Virus record (IMG/VR): IMGVR_UViG_3300045911_000142
Coordinates: 1-41,055 of that record
DNA length: 41,055 nt
DNA from: a virus
Direction: 5' to 3' (one strand)
Every line of letters starts with the position of its first letter. Position 1 is the first letter of the stretch. Positions 11,928 through 21,194 of this stretch are shown here, one piece after another. The notes beneath the pieces are model-generated. The model ran no database searches. It had not been told where the DNA came from and saw only the letters and a program-made list of their open reading frames with translations. The position numbers and the translations under genes are program-made.

Positions 11928-14822
11928 TTACACTTTTTGTCTTAAAATATCGGGATTAAAGGATTCAACTATTTCAATATCATTTACTGAAATAGAAGGT
12001 TGAATAATTTCATCTTCTTTGGCAAATATCTGGAACATATCACCAAAGGAATTGTTTGCATTTTTTGGAACAACAACCACAGAATCTATATCGACTGGCA
12101 ATTTATTATGAATAAATGCTGCTAATTCTGTAAAGTAAAATGTTTCTCCAAATTCCCATACATTTATATCGAAAAACTCATTTATCGCGTCCACAACTAA
12201 TATTTTAATTTGATTATTAGTCAAGTTTCTATTAGCAGACCTAATAACTTTAATAAATGCTTTCAGATCATCGTTTGCTTTATCTCCAAAAATAAGTTTA
12301 ATCTTTCCGGGATGTAAAATTATTGTATCAGATATCATTTTATTATTTAATAATCTATTATAATCTGCCCTCAACTGATAGGAGGTTGGCATATCTGGCT
12401 TTTCTGAATCTCTTCCAGATAACCAGTTTCTTAAACTATTATAATACCCACGTTGAATTATAAAAATATCGATAATGTTGGATGGAGACGGATCGATTAG
12501 ATGGTATCTGGGAGTTCTGTGAAGCCATAAGAAATTTATACCTGAGATACCTCGCTCGCGCTTCCAAAGACCATCATTATTTGCAACTGATTGGTTAAAC
12601 TTTAGTATATTTTCAGAAGTTCCGGGAACCCAAACCCACTCACTGTTTACATCCCTTCTATTAAAATAAACATAAGAATTTTGACCTATCAAAAATGAAA
12701 CTGTTGGGTCTTCAACTAAACCATCTTTATTTGAATCACCCGGAAGAATTACTAATTCTCTTATGCTTTCTAGACCAATATTTTTTCCAACATCTATTAT
12801 TTCCTGAGACAGAACAGAAAAATTGTAATTTTGAGTTAGAATACCCTGCGTTCCGACATTAGCTTTAAGGACAACAATTTCATCTAAGTTGGAATTCAAC
12901 GTGTCGTATGTAATAGTCTTTCTCTTGTCATTAGAAATATAAAAGTCTGTTTCTGTACTATGAGCGATAAGCCTATTTCCTGTAAAAGAGATAGTCCAAC
13001 TATTATCTACGTTTGCGGTTATAACAACCCACCAATCTGATGGTTGATTTCCTTCTGAGAAGAAATCCCATATGTTATTAGATATATTATATTTTAAATA
13101 TATTGAACTTGGGGTGTTGTTAATTTGAATTAGTAAAAAATCTTCCAATTGACTTCTTTCTGTAGCCAAAAATTTATTTCTTACACTTCGTGGTTGTACA
13201 CCTTCCAAAACAGACTTGATAAAGAAATCTTCTGAAGAAAAAATAGGTTCTATATGATTGTTGATTAATGCATTAATCAACGGTATATTCTCTCCACCAT
13301 CTTCGTCTGGAAGTTCTCCGCCAGATATTTGATAAATCACTTGTTTCGTTTTAAAGTATAAAACTAAATCATCCCCAAATATCTTTACATTTTCATAATA
13401 TTCATTCGGATCATGCCAATATATGTATTTTGAATCTCCGGCAAACGTTCTATTGATAGCTCTAAGTTTGAGAATAGAGTTATCTTGCAATAAAAATTCA
13501 TTGTAGTCTCTACCATTAACCATTCTATCTTGTGTGTAATAGACGGATGGAGCAACTCTCTTTATTCTGTCGATAGACTCACTAGGTGCAGAATTTTGAA
13601 TAGGGTCAACCAGACTAAATGTAAATGAAAAAGTTTGATTATTATTATTTTTATCAAAATAGTTTATAGTGGCTGTCTGGTTCTGGATTGCTGTAGTCGG
13701 TATCACCAACTCAGAATTAGATGAAACTCTATACCATATATCAAAAGTTCCAGATGGTATGTTGGCAAATTTACCATCACCAAATATCAATCTAAAGTTA
13801 TCTCTATCTAAAGTTTCTATTTCAAATTTGTTTCGTTGCGGATTAGTGTTGAATATAACATTTTGTGAATTAGCTAAATCCACACGCTGCCACTCACCAA
13901 GTCTGACAGTGGCAGTTGTATCAGAACCAGATAAAATTTCTCCAGTATTTGGATCGATGTTATTAACCCATACATCTATTTCATTACAATTATCTACCCT
14001 TACATCGAAAAATTGATTAGGAGTCACACCATCAAATGTAGTTGTAGTTTTCTGTAGTGTACCTTGCTTGGTAAAAATGAAAAATCCAGTATTTTCTGAA
14101 CCGTCACCTAGTCCATCGTTCAAATATAAAATGTTAAATCTTGAATTTATTTCGGGACGTTTTTCTAATGGTCCAAATTCATTTAATACAGAAGGTACTA
14201 ATTCCATTGGATAATTTTCATTGGAAACACTTATATTGTATGGTATAACACCATTAACTAAAGGTTGGTTATTTAATTCATACAATTCAATTCTAACATC
14301 TTGTACTTGTACACGGTCAGATGGTAATACAGTACCGAAATTTTGAGATAAGATAGAATTTAAAACTAAAATAAATTGTTCTTTCCAGTTAGTATTGATT
14401 TGATCGTTCCAATTTACTATAACGTTTGAAAGATCATTGCCGTTAGAATCAAATATCCTCTCTGTGGTAGATATAGAATTAATCTTAACTAACCCACGGG
14501 ATGGAATGTTTCTAGATGAAGAGTAAGATAATAATTTAGCTAATCTTAAAACTGATTCTTTTCTTTCAGCAGTTGTAATAAAATTTTCATGGGTATTTAA
14601 ATCCAATCTATAAGCAATAAGTTCTGCAACGTATGCAAAACTTTCTATGATAGTGACTAATTCCGAGGTTTCAATAAAATCAGAAAATGCCTCCGGGAAA
14701 TAAATTTTTAAGTGGTCCAATAAAGATTGCTTTATAGACTCGTAATCCCAAGCAGCAAAGTTTATCTGCTGAAACGCATCATATACCTTTTCCCATGTTT
14801 CTGCTCTATTAATTTTACGCAT
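11928..14822 (-). CDS. 6: Baseplate wedge protein, gp6-like
   Basis: 964 aa; T4 gp6 is 660 aa, so this is an enlarged member. In T4, gp6 dimers form the continuous inner ring of the baseplate and hold gp25 and gp53. The N-terminus (INFAAWDYESIKQSLLDHLKIYFPEAFSDF, then LVTIIESFAYVAELIAYRLDLNTHENFITTAERKESVLRLAKLLSY) is the conserved gp6/baseplate-J opening: a helix, a YFPE-F segment, and a helix-rich stretch of the form AYxxExxxYRxDxxxxENFxxTAxxxxSxxxLA. The C-terminal part (about 870-950, KVIRSANRNLTNNQIKILVVDAINEFFDINVWEFGETFYFTELAAFIH) fits the J-family C-terminal domain. The middle has inserted beta-rich segments of unknown role. It follows gp25 by 37 nt, with a near-consensus late promoter between. 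Confidence 0.9.
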   Translation of the reverse strand: MRKINRAETWEKVYDAFQQINFAAWDYESIKQSLLDHLKIYFPEAFSDFIETSELVTIIESFAYVAELIAYRLDLNTHENFITTAERKESVLRLAKLLSYSSSRNIPSRGLVKINSISTTERIFDSNGNDLSNVIVNWNDQINTNWKEQFILVLNSILSQNFGTVLPSDRVQVQDVRIELYELNNQPLVNGVIPYNISVSNENYPMELVPSVLNEFGPLEKRPEINSRFNILYLNDGLGDGSENTGFFIFTKQGTLQKTTTTFDGVTPNQFFDVRVDNCNEIDVWVNNIDPNTGEILSGSDTTATVRLGEWQRVDLANSQNVIFNTNPQRNKFEIETLDRDNFRLIFGDGKFANIPSGTFDIWYRVSSNSELVIPTTAIQNQTATINYFDKNNNNQTFSFTFSLVDPIQNSAPSESIDRIKRVAPSVYYTQDRMVNGRDYNEFLLQDNSILKLRAINRTFAGDSKYIYWHDPNEYYENVKIFGDDLVLYFKTKQVIYQISGGELPDEDGGENIPLINALINNHIEPIFSSEDFFIKSVLEGVQPRSVRNKFLATERSQLEDFLLIQINNTPSSIYLKYNISNNIWDFFSEGNQPSDWWVVITANVDNSWTISFTGNRLIAHSTETDFYISNDKRKTITYDTLNSNLDEIVVLKANVGTQGILTQNYNFSVLSQEIIDVGKNIGLESIRELVILPGDSNKDGLVEDPTVSFLIGQNSYVYFNRRDVNSEWVWVPGTSENILKFNQSVANNDGLWKRERGISGINFLWLHRTPRYHLIDPSPSNIIDIFIIQRGYYNSLRNWLSGRDSEKPDMPTSYQLRADYNRLLNNKMISDTIILHPGKIKLIFGDKANDDLKAFIKVIRSANRNLTNNQIKILVVDAINEFFDINVWEFGETFYFTELAAFIHNKLPVDIDSVVVVPKNANNSFGDMFQIFAKEDEIIQPSISVNDIEIVESFNPDILRQKV

Positions 14823-14845
14823 TTAATTACCAGTAATTTTCTTAT

Positions 14846-14853
14846 TATTTATT
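14846..14853 (-). promoter_or_regulatory. Probable late promoter of gp6 (7/8 match)
   Basis: AATAAATA on the minus strand, 24 nt upstream of the gp6 ATG; one mismatch to TATAAATA. Spacing equals that of the exact sites, but the gap is AT-rich and chance matches are likely. Confidence 0.45.
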
Positions 14854-14859
14854 TTTTTG

Positions 14860-15237
14860 TCAGGATTCAAAATCTATCCTAACATCAAGTCTATCGGTTA
14901 TTTTTAGTTCGACGAAAAACAAATCTGCTAAAATTACAATAGCAGACTGATCATATAATGGTTCAACAGATAATCTAAGTAACTCTACTCTAGGATCATA
15001 TCGTAAAACATTTTCTACGTCTGATCTTATAGTAGAAACTAACTCTTCTGTCAAAGGTTCAAATAATACATCTGGTAATATTGTACCAAATGTCGGCATC
15101 ATTAGCCTATCGCCTTTTTTTGTGAAAAGATGACGCATAATATCGGCTTTAACCAACTCAACATCGGTTAAAGAAAATGTTCCATTCTTTTCATAATTTT
15201 CTGATGAAAATCCCTTATATAAAATATTTTTTTTCAT
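14860..15237 (-). CDS. 25: Baseplate wedge protein, gp25-like
   Basis: 125 aa, near T4 gp25 (132 aa). The family (gpW/gp25) is the core wedge protein conserved in all contractile injection systems and primes sheath assembly. Recognisable features: FSLTDVELVKADIMRHLFTK, then KGDRLMMPTFGTILPDVLFEP, where the G-R-x-P-FG-LxxxLFEP pattern (residues about 41-60) is the family signature, then TIRSDVENVLRYDPRVELLRLSV. It sits between the gp5-linked orphan and gp6, the expected wedge grouping. An AT-rich AAATAAATAAA stretch lies only 6 nt before the ATG, too close to be its promoter. Confidence 0.95.
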   Translation of the reverse strand: MKKNILYKGFSSENYEKNGTFSLTDVELVKADIMRHLFTKKGDRLMMPTFGTILPDVLFEPLTEELVSTIRSDVENVLRYDPRVELLRLSVEPLYDQSAIVILADLFFVELKITDRLDVRIDFES

Positions 15238-15252
15238 GATTTTATTTATTTT

Positions 15253-15585
15253 TTATCGTCTCCAGAACTTATTACGTTTTATTTCTTGGTCGCCTTCTAT
15301 TTTACCTATAGGTTCTAACCCGTCTGGGGAAGTTTTATTATCATATTGATCATAATGATGAACGTTTTTCTTATATTCATCATTCATTTCATTTGGTGGT
15401 GGTGTAGTATCACCTTTCATAACTCTAGGCCACGGCTCATGCTCTGGAACACGGTTAGTCCATAGTGCAGCCTTTGCTTCCGATAGACATGCTGGAGAAG
15501 CGTATGGTGGAGCATACTGGCTCTGTAGACCATCCAAATTAAAATCTTGAAATCCGTTAACAACATTAAAATTTATAGGATTCAT
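15253..15585 (-). CDS. Small baseplate-operon protein of unknown function (110 aa)
   Basis: No confident family. The protein is polar, with Pro/Asn-rich linkers, no membrane segment and no signal peptide. A compact central motif, WTNRVPEHEPWPRVM (about residues 42-56), resembles a segment I recall from C-terminal regions of hub/lysozyme proteins in some T4-like phages. It starts 6 nt after the gp5-like stop and ends 15 nt before gp25, so it is co-translated with them. A detached C-terminal piece of the hub or a small hub/wedge accessory are both possible; this is inference. Confidence 0.6.
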   Translation of the reverse strand: MNPINFNVVNGFQDFNLDGLQSQYAPPYASPACLSEAKAALWTNRVPEHEPWPRVMKGDTTPPPNEMNDEYKKNVHHYDQYDNKTSPDGLEPIGKIEGDQEIKRNKFWRR

Positions 15586-15591
15586 ACTGAC

Positions 15592-18162
15592 TCAACCCTT
15601 TATAAAATCATGATTTGAATAATAGAAAATACTCTGTGGTAAACCATCAAAAAATGGAATATCAAAAGATGGAACATCATCAATAGAAATATCAAAATCT
15701 AAACCGGAAAGGAACTGGATAGCAGAACTCAAATTTCCGATTGGATTTGTGATAGCTCCTAATGCAGCAGACAATCCGCTAATATCTAATGGAAAAATTT
15801 CATTAGCAAAAGAAAATACTGGACCCAAACCTAAAGCTAATGTACCAAGGTTAAATACGGTACTGTCCAACGTATTCACCATACTGATAAGACTTCTAGC
15901 CTTTTGTAATGGATTAAGTAAACTATCTAGTGATTTAAAGGTTATGTCGCTAGGCGATTGTAACTCTACCTTGCTTTGAGTCAATTTTAATAAAGTTGCA
16001 TTACTTAGACCTGAAATCGGAATATAATCTTTAATTAGTGATCCTATATTAGCGCCCGGACCTCCGCCGCTTGAGAAAAGCATGTTAAATGCTTCTTGTG
16101 GAGACTGTCCATTACACATTGCTGCGACAGCCGCACGAGCCTCATCTAAAAAGTTTAAATATTTTCCTGACGTGTAAACTGTCCAAGGTGAAAAGTCTTT
16201 TCCACCCTTTGAGATAGCAAAGGCTGCTTCGGCGTTTGTTTGTGGGTCAAAAAGTCTACCATCAGCAACTCTTAATAAATCTGCCCCACTGTAATTTTGT
16301 GGGTTTCTTAAGGTTCGTATCTGCCATAAACCATGTGACGGACCCCATTTATCATTCTCAAGTTGGGTATCGCCTATAGCGTTTGGATTATATGAAGATT
16401 CGCCTTTAGCTATAGCTACTGCAACGACTAAAGCGTCACCTCTAAATCCAGCATTATATGCTGCTCTTGCCACCATACCGGCACCTGTTCCGGTAACGGG
16501 GACAGAATTTCCTATATCACAGTTTCCAATATTTTGCGGTGGTAATGGTCTATCTTGAATAGTAGGTTTACCTATCTCTAATTCCATTGGCTGTTCTGAT
16601 TTACCTTTGACTTTTTTGTTAGAAGTCCAAGATATACCCTGACTAGAAACACCATATTGAGATTCTGGCGCTTTTATAAAAACACCACCAGATGAACCAG
16701 AGTTTGCGCCAACGGCTTCTAACGTAACGTCCTGTGATATAGATTTTATATTAAGTGTTTGTTGCGATCCAACATCCATTTTGCCTCTAAAAGAGAATAC
16801 CTCTGCGTCGCCGTTAGAAGCCATCTTCTGTTTACCAAGTGCGAATCTATTAACGTCGCCCTGAACTATTTCATTAATATCAGCACTTATTGTCAAATTA
16901 TAGTTTCCAGAATTTGTAATTGTGTTTATATCATTTTCTACATGTAAAAATAGAGTATCACCGATAGACTCACATTTCTTTCCACCTATTTCAACTAGTG
17001 TGTCTAGTCTAGAATAATGTCTTATGTTCTCATTTGAAATAATATGAAAATCATTCTCTGCTTGAATTCTTATTTCTCCATCGTTTGGTATTGAATCCAG
17101 ATTTTCTTGTCCGGTATTATTACCGGAATAAAGATGAATACCCTTTTTTGCATGTACTCTAAAAGTTTCATCTGTGGAGAAATTTATATCCTTTTCTGTT
17201 CTAACAGATAATCTGCGTTTGGCATAAATGTCTATATTCCCACTTGAATCCATTTCAAGCCATGAATTTCCTTCATTAGTCATCAAATAAATTCTTTCAT
17301 TAGTATCATCAAATATCAATTGATGACCAGTAGCAGTTCTTATTCTTATTCTAGAGTTGAAGGCTCTGTCATCCATTGAAAATGCATGAAAACCCGGAGT
17401 TGTTATTCCGTAAACTCTAGATGAAAGAAAAGCCCCTAAGTTTTTATAACCAGTCCAATCGTATCCGTGTGCGCCAAGGACAGGCTTAACCCAATCATCC
17501 TCTTCTGCGGCTGAAATATCAGAATACTGTTGGTCTAAATATGTCGATTTTTTAGAATTTGGAATTTGGCCAACATCTTTATCTACGGCTGCCGCTTGAT
17601 AATCTGCACCTCTTGTCTTCCATTCTCTAGATTTTCTATCGACAAAAGCTTTTGTGAAGTTAGCATATAATGGCTGTATAGGTGATTTCGCGGATGTTAA
17701 TGGACCATCCGGTAATCCTGCGCCACCCCAATTGTAGCGCCCGTGCATTAAGGTGTGTGTTTCTTGATGCTCTGGTAAACAACCTATCCAAAATCTTCTC
17801 TTAAAATCTCCATCTATACAACCAACTAATACTTTAGCACCCTGTTCTGGAATTGCCCAGAAGCCGTAATGTATAGCACCATTAGATGTTTCTGGTCCAG
17901 ATGAAACACCTCGTGTAAAACTATTATTTTTAATCACGCCACCAAATGGTGTTACATAAGCACACCAAGGTAAATGATGTATTTTTTTAGGTGAATCATT
18001 CAAAGCGGGACAAAATATCTGTAATCTTCCCTGCTGTAATGGATCATCAGTATTTACAACAACCCCAAGAGTCAACCCAAAAGGTGATGGAAATTTAGTA
18101 CCATCACCATCGCCTGATAAATCCTTATATTCTTGTAAAAACTTCTCTACAAATGGAAACAT
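15592..18162 (-). CDS. 5: Baseplate central spike/hub protein with muralytic domain, gp5-like
   Basis: 856 aa (T4 gp5 575 aa). In T4, gp5 carries an OB-fold, a lysozyme domain and a beta-helix needle that punctures the envelope. Here residues about 26-140 form the OB-fold part (FGLTLGVVVNTDDPLQQGRLQIFCPAL ... HYGFWAIPEQGAKVLVGCIDGDFKRRFWIG). Residues about 265-480 are repeated short strands (IRIRTATGHQLIFDDTNERIYL, GNIDIYAKRRLSVRTEKDINF, ...) like a VgrG/gp5 beta-helix. Residues about 560-685 are a lysozyme/transglycosylase-like fold with candidate catalytic Glu588 in AKGESSYNPNA and GPSHGLWQI at 608-615. The C-terminal ~150 residues are hydrophobic and unassigned. The enzyme domain thus follows the helix instead of preceding it as in T4. 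The ATG overlaps the stop of the upstream hub gene (TAATG). Confidence 0.88.
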   Translation of the reverse strand: MFPFVEKFLQEYKDLSGDGDGTKFPSPFGLTLGVVVNTDDPLQQGRLQIFCPALNDSPKKIHHLPWCAYVTPFGGVIKNNSFTRGVSSGPETSNGAIHYGFWAIPEQGAKVLVGCIDGDFKRRFWIGCLPEHQETHTLMHGRYNWGGAGLPDGPLTSAKSPIQPLYANFTKAFVDRKSREWKTRGADYQAAAVDKDVGQIPNSKKSTYLDQQYSDISAAEEDDWVKPVLGAHGYDWTGYKNLGAFLSSRVYGITTPGFHAFSMDDRAFNSRIRIRTATGHQLIFDDTNERIYLMTNEGNSWLEMDSSGNIDIYAKRRLSVRTEKDINFSTDETFRVHAKKGIHLYSGNNTGQENLDSIPNDGEIRIQAENDFHIISNENIRHYSRLDTLVEIGGKKCESIGDTLFLHVENDINTITNSGNYNLTISADINEIVQGDVNRFALGKQKMASNGDAEVFSFRGKMDVGSQQTLNIKSISQDVTLEAVGANSGSSGGVFIKAPESQYGVSSQGISWTSNKKVKGKSEQPMELEIGKPTIQDRPLPPQNIGNCDIGNSVPVTGTGAGMVARAAYNAGFRGDALVVAVAIAKGESSYNPNAIGDTQLENDKWGPSHGLWQIRTLRNPQNYSGADLLRVADGRLFDPQTNAEAAFAISKGGKDFSPWTVYTSGKYLNFLDEARAAVAAMCNGQSPQEAFNMLFSSGGGPGANIGSLIKDYIPISGLSNATLLKLTQSKVELQSPSDITFKSLDSLLNPLQKARSLISMVNTLDSTVFNLGTLALGLGPVFSFANEIFPLDISGLSAALGAITNPIGNLSSAIQFLSGLDFDISIDDVPSFDIPFFDGLPQSIFYYSNHDFIKG

Positions 18163-19991
18163 TATGCGTAACCATCCCTTCTCAATAATACTAATTCTTG
18201 TGTGAAAATTCCGCCCATGACATAATTCACTACACTTGAAACATGGTAATAATATGTATGATAAAAAAACTCTGGTTCATTTTCTGGTGTTATTTGGCCA
18301 ATATTTGCATTATTTCTTATTTTTATAGAAAGTTTTACATACATTGGAAAATACTCTGGATGCTTGTATAGTGCTGGTGAATCTGGGTCTCCTCTAAATG
18401 TTTTAAGAGGATTTCTAGCAATATCGCTCATCAAATCTGGGTTGCCAACTATTCTTAAAGTTATGCTCGAATTTTGCATGATTGAATTAGTATACATTTG
18501 ATAATCGATAGCTGCAGATTTATCTCCATATTCTAATGTAAAGTTGTTAGGAGATACTAAAAATCTTTTACCACTAAAAGCGGTTTTAAAAAACGGCCTT
18601 TCTGGCGCTCTTTCTAATGTTATTTGTTCTCTATCTCCCATAACTACAAATGTATCAGTATCATTTGTTTGTTCTTCGTGAACACCATAATCTACATCCG
18701 TAGTATTGAATCCTGTAACGCTAATTATGTCTGGATTTGGATTCGAAGAATCATGTAATACAAATTCCAATGGATTTATTGCGCCCTCTCCCGGTCCAGT
18801 ATCCTTAAAATCTTGAAGATTAAAGGGATTGTTAATCTTTTTAATTTTATGCATTACCTTGTACTTTGGGGTAGAACATGTTGTATATACACTGACATTA
18901 ACTTTATAGATTTTTCCAGATTTTGCGTCTTCGCCTACTCGCTTAGAGTACTTCATAAGATGATCTATTGCGTCAAAGGTTTTTAGATTATTTGGCAATG
19001 TTATAGACCTAATACCGGGTTGTATTTGAGATTGCTCTGGCTGTTCAAAATACAAATTTCTATTATCTACCAAATATCCAGCGTAATCATCTACTTCGAA
19101 ATAATAGTCTATCGGTAATGGTTTGCCACCATCTTTTTTCTGTTTTGGAGATTTTATCTTATAACTATAATTTGTATTAACTTTAGCAAGCCATTCTTGT
19201 AACTGACGTTTATGTTCAAAATTTTGATCATTAAATTCTTTTTCCAGACCCATAAAAATATCTTTTAAATTTTTCATAGGTTTGCTCTTATCCTGCCTTA
19301 TTTTTCTGGCAGGCTTTTTGATTCCATCCTCTTGTGATCTAAGCATAATTCCACCAGAAGCACCTAATGCTGGTGGAATCTCATTAGATAGTGGTGATTC
19401 TTTATGAGTAATGGTAGTCTGCGATAGACTAGAAAGTGTATCCATCTGTGCAATACTATTATATGCCATCAAAAAATACATTTTATATACCGGTGCTATT
19501 TTTTTCTGACCTATTGAATATGTGTTATCAACTATTGAAAATATCAACGGTTTTGATTTTATAACTAAATTTTCGCCAGTTGTCGTCTGACCTATAAAAA
19601 ATGTAGTAAGGGACCATGCCATTTGAGATATTGACTTATTAAATCTTTGAGAAACTGTTTTTAATTCATCCAAAAAATAACCGCCCGGTCTATCTACTAT
19701 AGTAAAAGTTCCGTATGCCGCTGTTGTATTTCTATACAAAGGACTTCTATAATCAAATCTCCATAAAAGTTCATGTAATCCATATTTACCATCAACTACA
19801 TCATTTAACATTATCATTCCGGGTTCACAAGCTCCGGGGGCGTTATAAATTTGTCCAACAGCATGTGCGTTCTTATCTGAAAGAAGACCAATTTGTGCTG
19901 TAGAAGCGGCTTCATATGAAGGAAACGCTAATAAATGAAATTTTGTAGTATAAGATGTTAATCTAGAAAGTGGATTTTCAGGTGTTGACAT
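18162..19991 (-). CDS. 27: Baseplate hub protein, gp27-like
   Basis: 609 aa; T4 gp27 (391 aa) is the trimeric hub that connects the gp5 spike to the tube. Assignment rests on position (immediately upstream of gp5, 1-nt overlap) and on the C-terminal segment EFFYHTYYYHVSSVVNYVMGGIFTQELVLLRRDGY, which has the hub pattern in which an xYxVxSVxHxFxxGxFTQxLxLxR strand pair closes the fold. The N-terminal part with WRFDYRSPLYRNTTAAYGTFTIVDRPGG may be a tube-like domain. The central part (about 225-300) is Lys-rich and probably flexible. Its start lies 14 nt inside the gp53 gene. No enzymatic motif seen. Confidence 0.72.
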   Translation of the reverse strand: MSTPENPLSRLTSYTTKFHLLAFPSYEAASTAQIGLLSDKNAHAVGQIYNAPGACEPGMIMLNDVVDGKYGLHELLWRFDYRSPLYRNTTAAYGTFTIVDRPGGYFLDELKTVSQRFNKSISQMAWSLTTFFIGQTTTGENLVIKSKPLIFSIVDNTYSIGQKKIAPVYKMYFLMAYNSIAQMDTLSSLSQTTITHKESPLSNEIPPALGASGGIMLRSQEDGIKKPARKIRQDKSKPMKNLKDIFMGLEKEFNDQNFEHKRQLQEWLAKVNTNYSYKIKSPKQKKDGGKPLPIDYYFEVDDYAGYLVDNRNLYFEQPEQSQIQPGIRSITLPNNLKTFDAIDHLMKYSKRVGEDAKSGKIYKVNVSVYTTCSTPKYKVMHKIKKINNPFNLQDFKDTGPGEGAINPLEFVLHDSSNPNPDIISVTGFNTTDVDYGVHEEQTNDTDTFVVMGDREQITLERAPERPFFKTAFSGKRFLVSPNNFTLEYGDKSAAIDYQMYTNSIMQNSSITLRIVGNPDLMSDIARNPLKTFRGDPDSPALYKHPEYFPMYVKLSIKIRNNANIGQITPENEPEFFYHTYYYHVSSVVNYVMGGIFTQELVLLRRDGYA

Positions 19992-20343
19992 TTGTATAAC
20001 TTACACTTTTGTTTATTATTTCGGAAAATACTCTTGAGCGAGATGGTAATTTTAAATTAGCTCCTGCAATAAACTCTTCTTCGATATCTACGATACTATT
20101 GTATTGTAAAATTACCCACATCAAATCTGACCTACCATATAAATCATACGCCAATAAATCAGGTCTTTTATGGTATTGAAGTGGTAATTCAAAAATCTCA
20201 ATATCATCATTTTGATTTTTCAGAATATCTGTTCTTTTACTCCAAAAGGAAATTTTTGACCCTGAGCGTTCGTACTCCCCACCCTGAATTATTCTACTAT
20301 ACTTCTTTTTATCTGAAGTTTTATCTTTATAAGGTAAAAACAT
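19978..20343 (-). CDS. 53: Baseplate wedge protein, gp53-like
   Basis: 121 aa (T4 gp53 is 196 aa; short versions are usual outside T4). Recognisable core: SRIIQGGEYERSGSKI, then IEIFELPLQYHKRPDLLAYDLYGRSDLMWVILQYNSIVDIEEEFIAGANLKLPS. The pattern RPDxLAxxxYGxxxxxWxIxxxNxxxDPxxxxxxGxxLxIP is the gp53/LysM-like wedge signature. In T4, gp53 clamps gp6, gp25 and gp7 when the baseplate ring closes. It starts 3 nt after the upstream gene's stop and overlaps the next gene by 14 nt, so it is in one translation unit. Confidence 0.9.
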   Translation of the reverse strand: MFLPYKDKTSDKKKYSRIIQGGEYERSGSKISFWSKRTDILKNQNDDIEIFELPLQYHKRPDLLAYDLYGRSDLMWVILQYNSIVDIEEEFIAGANLKLPSRSRVFSEIINKSVSYTNVNT

Positions 20344-20346
20344 AAA

Positions 20347-21105
20347 TCACCAATTCGGCAATCTGCCGCTCCTGAAAGAATTAATATCAAATTGTTTCAA
20401 ATCATTTATTGATCTACCTTCCTTCAATGAAATCGTAACTTCTGACAAGATGGGGACTTTATGGCCTGAAGATGCACTAATATAGTCAACATCTTCAGGA
20501 AATGTAAAGTTTAATTCTGTCAATACAACAGTTATATTATTAAACATTCCATTATAACCTGAAAGTTGAAGAATTTTTGGGGTAGATTGCCCAGCACTTC
20601 CAGTTGCGAGTTCTATGCCACTACCACTACCCTCCTGACCAGCACCTTTCTCCGGCATACGCCACGATCTTAATAATCTAATTATCGTATACGTATAATC
20701 AGCTTCAGATTGCGTTCTAGCAAAAAGTTTAGCCGTAATAGAAAACATTCTACTAGGACTACCCAGATAGTAAATTATAGAAGCTGGCATTCTTATATCC
20801 GATATCTCGCCATATGTTGCCGAGCTAGATTCTGAGACGTTTGGTGTAATTAAAAATGTAACACCAGAGTTTGATAGACCTGCACCTAATAAGAAATTTC
20901 TTGCTTCATTTTCTAATCCACTTCTAAAATTTTCAAATCCACGCAGAACCATATCACGAGCCGGCGCATTTAACGTGTTAGATAAAGCAGCAACAGATGA
21001 TGCTTGTTGATTCAAATAATTACTTGATTGAACCAAACTGCTAGTTCTAACAATTTGACTTATATCAACTTTATTTTTTGGCTCCAATCTTACAAATGTG
21101 GTCAT
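20347..21105 (-). CDS. Baseplate tail-tube cap/initiator, gp48/gp54-like
   Basis: 252 aa. After a polar helical N-terminus (1-75) there is a tube-like beta domain: FLITPNVSESSSATYGEISDIRMPASIIYYLGSPSRMFSITAKLFARTQSEADYTYTIIRLLRSWRMPE, a Gly/Ser linker, then LSGYNGMFNNITVVLTELNFTFPEDVDYI and VPILSEVTISLKEGR. This layout (strand with MP.SI.YY.GS..R.F...A.L.ART..EA......I..LR.W..P, ending with an EVTISLKE strand) is what I know from gp48/gp54 tube-initiation proteins, which seat the first gp19 ring on the hub. It is shorter than T4 gp48 (364 aa) and gp54 (320 aa), and I cannot decide between them. First gene of the minus operon, behind a possible late promoter. Confidence 0.75.
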   Translation of the reverse strand: MTTFVRLEPKNKVDISQIVRTSSLVQSSNYLNQQASSVAALSNTLNAPARDMVLRGFENFRSGLENEARNFLLGAGLSNSGVTFLITPNVSESSSATYGEISDIRMPASIIYYLGSPSRMFSITAKLFARTQSEADYTYTIIRLLRSWRMPEKGAGQEGSGSGIELATGSAGQSTPKILQLSGYNGMFNNITVVLTELNFTFPEDVDYISASSGHKVPILSEVTISLKEGRSINDLKQFDINSFRSGRLPNW

Positions 21106-21122
21106 ATGTTAAACTTTTTAGG

Positions 21123-21130
21123 TATTTATT
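21123..21130 (-). promoter_or_regulatory. Probable late promoter of the minus-strand baseplate operon (7/8)
   Basis: AATAAATA followed by CC on the minus strand, 18 nt upstream of the first ATG of the operon. One mismatch to TATAAATA. It faces an exact plus-strand late promoter 37 nt away, making a divergent pair. Confidence 0.5.
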
Positions 21131-21166
21131 ATTAAATATGTTATCAAAAAACACGTAAAATTAAAA

Positions 21167-21174
21167 TATAAATA
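21167..21174 (+). promoter_or_regulatory. T4-type late promoter of the gp26-like gene
   Basis: Exact TATAAATA, 21 nt upstream of the gp26-like ATG, followed by an AGGAAA ribosome site. Confidence 0.7.
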
Positions 21175-21194
21175 ACCAAAAATAGGAAAGTCAA

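Noticed and set aside
15243-15250. Late octamer AATAAATA before gp25
   Set aside because: It ends 6 nt from the ATG, leaving no room for a start site and ribosome site; probably AT-rich background.
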